DNA from: an uncultured Bacteroidales bacterium
GTDB lineage: Bacteria; Bacteroidota; Bacteroidia; Bacteroidales; UBA932
Assembly: GCA_947367315.1 (NCBI GenBank)
Contig: CANBDX010000010.1
Span: 1 to 42,653, forward strand
DNA length: 42,653 bases
Reading direction: 5' to 3'
In this document: positions 40,057 through 42,653 of the stretch, one piece after another
Numbering within the stretch: position 1 is the stretch's first letter
Layout: every line of letters begins with the position of its first letter
The notes under the pieces: generated by a model
The model's input: the letters and a program-made list of their open reading frames with translations, nothing else
What the model was told of the DNA's origin: nothing
Databases searched by the model: none
Made by a program: the position numbers and the translations under genes

Positions 40057-40133
40057 AATTTTGCAAAATAATAAAATTAGTTTTTAAAAAGCAAGTTTAC
40101 GGTAATTCCATTATGTCAAAGAACTTCTTCGTA

Positions 40134-40379
40134 GCGGAAGCAGCCGGACTCGAACCGGCTAGGTCCTAGGAGGGTGGAGCCAAGACTGAGGTCCAGAATG
40201 TCAAACAACATCACAGTCTTGCGTGTACCTTTCCTGCTACCATATACAGGGCTATGCTTCCGGTTTGAGGCGGAGGGATCGCTGACCTTTCACCACTATC
40301 CAGTAGGTGTCCGCCTCGTGTACTAAAACCTAACCTATGAGTGCGCGGTTCACACCGGGCTATATGATACTTACAAAGG
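40134..40379 (-). ncRNA. tRNA-like structured RNA element
   Basis: The minus strand shows acceptor GGAAGCA/TGCTTCC (40261-40255 with 40142-40136), a D-arm-like CCTG/CAGG with GG in its loop (40250-40233) and a perfect T arm GCCGG-TTCGAGT-CCGGC (40159-40143). In place of the anticodon arm are 73 nt containing an 8-bp stem CAAGACTG/CAGTCTTG (40221-40214 with 40188-40181). There is no CCA (CTA instead). Upstream, GAGGCGG/CCGCCTC (40317-40311 with 40273-40267) encloses another hairpin, and a GTGA-capped hairpin lies at 40357-40346. It is not a normal tRNA and too short for tmRNA. Confidence 0.55.
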
Positions 40380-40547
40380 TCATTGTCGGAGAATAAGATC
40401 CTCTATTTGAGAACGGAGATTGCGGAACTCTTGCAGTTCTACCCGGAGATCCTCGGATGTTAACTGGTCTACATCAAGTTCAAGATCTTCGATATGCTTG
40501 CTTAATGCAAGTTGGATCATTTCCATATGTTTTTTAGATAGTTCCAT
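40380..40547 (-). CDS. 55-residue helical phage protein
   Basis: ATG 40547 begins MELSKKHMEMIQLALSKHIE and the protein ends QIEDLILRQ. It is acidic and strongly helical with leucine heptads, so probably dimeric. Its stop touches the tRNA-like element. It is one of the early-operon small genes. Function unknown, but the regular heptad pattern and clean stop support coding. Confidence 0.55.
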   Translation of the reverse strand: MELSKKHMEMIQLALSKHIEDLELDVDQLTSEDLRVELQEFRNLRSQIEDLILRQ

Positions 40548-40562
40548 ATTACATCCTTGTAT

Positions 40563-40964
40563 TTACCTTAGCAGTGCAGAGACCATAAAGCTCTTTTTCC
40601 TTGGGGTAACGTTCAACATCAATTCTGAATGACTTGGGGGGGCAGCGCTGTCCTTATTTACAGATACACTTGCGGCTACGAGCCCCACAAGCTGGTTGGA
40701 CTGGATTGTGCAGCCTTTTGACTTCAGCATAGTTACCTTGAATCCTTCCGGCTTATCGGTAAGGGAGATGTACCAGTCTGAAGGATACTGTGCATCCTGA
40801 TGGAGAGCGATCCTCGCTCCGTCCTGAATCTTCAGCAGCTTTGTAAGAGCCAGGTTCAGTTGGATGATACCGCTGCTTCTGAAGACCATGAAGGTCTTGG
40901 CTGCTGTCTTCTTCTCCGGCTTGACATGCGGAGCATTCTTCGTTGTGTAGGTGATGAGTCTCAT
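40563..40964 (-). CDS. Early-operon protein of unknown function
   Basis: This 133-residue basic protein (MRLITYTTKNAPHVKPEKKT) has a beta-like middle (DWYISLTDKPEGFKVTMLKS). It contains no recognised domain. It overlaps the start of the next upstream gene by 4 nt, so both are translated together. It may be a DNA-binding protein by charge; inference only. A G7 run lies within it. Confidence 0.6.
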   Translation of the reverse strand: MRLITYTTKNAPHVKPEKKTAAKTFMVFRSSGIIQLNLALTKLLKIQDGARIALHQDAQYPSDWYISLTDKPEGFKVTMLKSKGCTIQSNQLVGLVAASVSVNKDSAAPPSHSELMLNVTPRKKSFMVSALLR

Positions 40965-41314
40965 TGTTCTGATGTTTTAGTGTTTTCAAAATTCAAGATC
41001 GTTTCTGCTGACACATTGTGGTATGTTGCGACGGTATCACCAGAGGTTCTGACAAAATCTCGCCCTATCTTTATTATAGGGAGAATCCCATCATTTGAGT
41101 CTGTACGATGAAAACGGACTTCGAGTCCAGTTTCTTGTATGTCTTTCAACATATCTGGAGATAGCCAGGATATGGCAATTTCATGAAGCTTTGGCTTCAA
41201 TGTTACGTTCATGACCATCTCAGTGATCCGTCCTGAACATCTGTCAGGATCGCAGTTTTTCATACAGGCTTCATAGATACATTCCATTGCCCTCAGAAAG
41301 TCTTGCTTTACCAT
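40961..41314 (-). CDS. Early-operon protein of unknown function with cysteine cluster
   Basis: This 117-residue protein starts MVKQDFLRAMECIYEACMKNCDPDRCSG with cysteines at 12, 17, 21 and 26, a spacing that might bind zinc. The remainder (LHEIAISWLSPDMLKDIQETGLEVRFHR) is mixed. It overlaps the downstream gene by 4 nt. Unknown function, typical of Bacteroides phage early genes. Confidence 0.6.
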   Translation of the reverse strand: MVKQDFLRAMECIYEACMKNCDPDRCSGRITEMVMNVTLKPKLHEIAISWLSPDMLKDIQETGLEVRFHRTDSNDGILPIIKIGRDFVRTSGDTVATYHNVSAETILNFENTKTSEQ

Positions 41315-41334
41315 AATCGTAATGTTTTAGTGTG

Positions 41335-41736
41335 TCAGTCTTTTCTTCTTTGTACGCGCTCGGTGCGTACGGTTCTTGTGCGTGATGGTCGGAGAGCCTG
41401 ATCGAGATTGCATATCTGCGGAATCATTATGATCAGAAAGAGGATAGAATAAGCTGTGTTGCGAAGCTGCTTGATGGGAGAAAGATCTTCATCGACTCCA
41501 TAGTATCTGCAGAACCATAGGGCAGACAGTTCGTTGGCCTTGTTAATATGGAGTTTCTCATAGATATTCCGGCAGATGTTCTCTACAGTGCGGACGGATA
41601 TCTGCACTCCGCCATACAACTTCTGCAGCATTTCCGGAATCTCCTTCTTGGCAGCACCCCAGGCTATCAGTTCGGCAACCTGATGCTCGCGCCTCGACAG
41701 CTCTCTATGCTTCTCCCCAGACTTCGGTGATTCCAT
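41335..41736 (-). CDS. LuxR/GerE-type HTH protein with C-terminal hydrophobic segment
   Basis: This 133-residue protein (ATG 41736; start overlaps the upstream gene by 32 nt) has a LuxR-type HTH. Landmarks are LSRREHQVAELIAWGAAKKEI, then VQISVRTVENICRNIYEKLHI, the recognition helix. A hydrophobic segment follows (about 100-115, YSILFLIIMIPQI) and then a basic tail. A LuxR-like regulator with membrane tail is unusual. It probably regulates phage gene expression, with an activator role inferred from family. Confidence 0.7.
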   Translation of the reverse strand: MESPKSGEKHRELSRREHQVAELIAWGAAKKEIPEMLQKLYGGVQISVRTVENICRNIYEKLHINKANELSALWFCRYYGVDEDLSPIKQLRNTAYSILFLIIMIPQICNLDQALRPSRTRTVRTERVQRRKD

Positions 41737-41923
41737 ATTCGGCGAAGATCCTTTCAATGGCTTCCGCTTCGGTAACCTTTGGTTCGACTTTGCCGTTCAG
41801 CCTCTGGTAGAACGGAGGGGTGGATGTGAGGCTGAGGGCTTCCATAAGTTTGCCCTGACATTCCTTCACATCGACGTGTTTCAGCTGGTTCCAGCCTTTT
41901 TTGAATGAGAATGAGCGTGCCAT
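41705..41923 (-). CDS. Cro-like small DNA-binding protein
   Basis: This 72-residue protein begins MARSFSFKKGWNQLKHVDVKECQG. A central segment (TPPFYQRLNGKVEPKVTEAEAIERIFAEYG) resembles an HTH with the phrase FYxRLxGxVEPK seen in small phage regulators. It is the first gene of the leftward early operon, opposite the XRE repressor at 42074, which is the place of Cro in lambdoid phages. It probably binds the intergenic operators. Motif based, moderate. Confidence 0.65.
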   Translation of the reverse strand: MARSFSFKKGWNQLKHVDVKECQGKLMEALSLTSTPPFYQRLNGKVEPKVTEAEAIERIFAEYGITEVWGEA

Positions 41924-42073
41924 AAGTAATTTTTGCTATTTTTGTTAGTTAGTTTTTGCAATACTTTTGCAATGCGTTATATAACTGCTTTAATTTTCTG
42001 CAAATATAAGCAAATATAACGTTAAACAGCAAGTGTTTTTGCAAAAAATAATTAGAGTATTTTGTGTGCTGAT
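41924..42073. promoter_or_regulatory. Divergent promoter and operator region between repressor and Cro-like genes
   Basis: Two TATATTTG boxes face left on the minus strand (42018-42011 and 42008-42001), with a TTG 21 nt before the second. The region is very AT-rich with several TTTTGCAA-type repeats (TTTTTGCAA and TTTTGCAA at 41953-41972, TTTTTGCAA near 42037). Rightward sequence TATTTTG before 42074 is a weak -7. Likely the genetic switch of the prophage. Confidence 0.55.
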
Positions 42074-42469
42074 ATGGAAAATGTTGATATTAAAACGTTT
42101 AGACGAAAGAATAAAATTAAGCAAGTTCAGTTGGCTGAATACCTAGGAGTCAGTCAAGCCTTTTTGTCTCAAGTAGAGAAGGGGGGCAGATTGCTTCCGG
42201 CAGACCGCCTTGCTAAGATATTGGAGAATGCAGAGTGGGATCATTCTGCATTGGTAGGAAGCAGCCAGATGAATACTGCGTCTGTAGTTATTAATGGAAA
42301 CGAGAATTGCAACAATCATATCGACAACCGCCATTACTATTCCGACTCTCCGGATGTCCTTCGCGCCCAGATCGAACTTCTCGATGAACGGATAAAAGAG
42401 AAGGACGCCCAGATAAAAGAGAAGGACGCCCAGATAAAACAACTACTGGACATCCTCTCTAAAAAATAA
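42074..42469 (+). CDS. XRE-type HTH repressor-like protein with coiled-coil C-terminus
   Basis: This 131-residue protein (ATG 42074, MENVDIKTFRRKNKIKQVQL) has an XRE HTH in the first 60 residues (QLAEYLGVSQAFLSQVEKGGR). A linker follows, and a C-terminal heptad region made of two copies of KEKDAQI, encoded by a tandem 21-bp DNA repeat (about 42389-42430). It is the only rightward gene at this end and opposes the Cro-like gene, so it is the best candidate for the lysogeny repressor. No RecA-type cleavage domain is seen. Confidence 0.75.
   Translation: MENVDIKTFRRKNKIKQVQLAEYLGVSQAFLSQVEKGGRLLPADRLAKILENAEWDHSALVGSSQMNTASVVINGNENCNNHIDNRHYYSDSPDVLRAQIELLDERIKEKDAQIKEKDAQIKQLLDILSKK
42389..42430 (+). 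repeat. Tandem 21-bp repeat inside the repressor gene
   Basis: The sequence coding IKEKDAQ is present twice in exact tandem, then a partial copy. Copy number change would alter the coiled-coil length by one heptad each. Confidence 0.6.
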
Positions 42470-42499
42470 TATGGCGCCTCATAAATAAGGCATCCAAAT

Positions 42500-42595
42500 C
42501 GGGTCAAAAACGGGTCATTTTCGGGTCAAAAGACCTTGAAAAACAGCCTGTTGAGAAAGCAAAATTCTCAACTGTCCCGGGTCAAAAACGGGTCA
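42500..42595 (+). repeat. Right CGGGTCA repeats (putative integrase arm sites) and inverted repeat
   Basis: CGGGTCA starts at 42500, 42511, 42522, 42578 and 42589. Adjacent copies within each group are 11 bp apart, as in the left pair at 5673 and 5684. Between the groups TTGAGAA/TTCTCAA (42551-42571) forms an inverted repeat. The remaining bases to the window end show no gene and no copy of the tRNA 3' end, so attR lies further right. Confidence 0.6.
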
Positions 42596-42653
42596 AAATT
42601 TACCGAAAAACGCGATTTTTGAAAATGTAACTTATTGATAATCAATATAGATT

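Noticed and set aside
38858..40115. A 16-nt inverted match (CGGTAATTCCATTATG) between 38858-38873 and 40100-40115
   Set aside because: A match of this length is expected about once by chance in a window of this size on both strands; no further similarity extends it.
40134..40379. tmRNA interpretation of the tRNA-like element
   Set aside because: No tag-coding frame and pseudoknots of the usual tmRNA size are present, and the element is far shorter than a tmRNA.
5755..42469. Diversity-generating retroelement or retron
   Set aside because: No reverse transcriptase motif (YxDD) was found in any frame that looks coding.
42470..42653. attR within the window
   Set aside because: No copy of the tRNA-Gln 3' end (TCGAATCCTGGTATCTCAACC) occurs here; TTCTCAAC at 42565-42572 is too short.

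Overview
The window shows the left junction and most of a tailed-phage prophage (at least 37 kb) inserted at a tRNA-Gln gene of a Bacteroidota (probably Bacteroidales) chromosome. The assignment rests on many promoters of the Bacteroidota type (TTG or TTTG, 18-22 nt, then TAnnTTTG), A-rich start regions without clear Shine-Dalgarno sequences, and typical proteins: PEGA repeats, DUF5053-like, DUF6941-like and a Bacteroidota-type phage integrase.

Host part (1-5619): the 3' end of an unidentified gene, a secreted multi-PEGA protein, a secreted transglutaminase-like protein, tadA, a YqaA/DedA-family membrane protein and tRNA-Gln(UUG) with an encoded CCA. The prophage begins at the 3' end of this tRNA. 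The right attachment site is not visible and probably lies just past position 42653.

Phage part: the integrase points rightward at the left edge. Most of the rest is on the minus strand, so transcription runs right to left. At the right edge an XRE repressor-like gene (+) diverges from an early operon (-) with a Cro-like small protein, a LuxR-type HTH protein, small proteins, a tRNA-like RNA, an ATPase/STAS-like pair and a large primase-helicase. An accessory zone (33.0-35.3 kb) carries a DUF6941 operon and small membrane peptides on the other strand. The tail and lysis operon (32.8 to 23.5 kb) holds small tail genes, tape measure, baseplate/tail-tip proteins, a fibre, a holin and a probable u-spanin. 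A regulatory or origin-like region (22.7-23.46 kb) follows, then small genes. The head and packaging operon (20.8 to 7.0 kb) holds a leader gene, an inserted DUF4160/DUF2442-HTH pair, S49 protease, major capsid protein, a frameshifted conserved gene, TerL, inserted accessory genes, portal, connector-like genes and an amidase endolysin.

Main discoveries: (1) a ~185-nt structured leader RNA occurs twice, at the heads of the head and tail operons, each behind a TTG-N19-TACCTTTG promoter, with compensatory stem changes and a conserved long-range 8-bp pairing. It is a candidate new cis-acting phage RNA, perhaps for late antitermination or attenuation. (2) Four internal promoters share TGTCCTTT[C/A]-N19-TAnnTTTG, suggesting phage-specific control. 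(3) Three other promoters have a perfect palindrome overlapping the core, two of them filling the spacer between -33 and -7. (4) A ~125-nt tRNA-like element has acceptor, D and T arms but a large domain in place of the anticodon arm. (5) CGGGTCA repeats spaced exactly 11 bp apart lie at both prophage ends, likely integrase arm sites. Two-copy comparisons were made by eye; no folding or database search was run.
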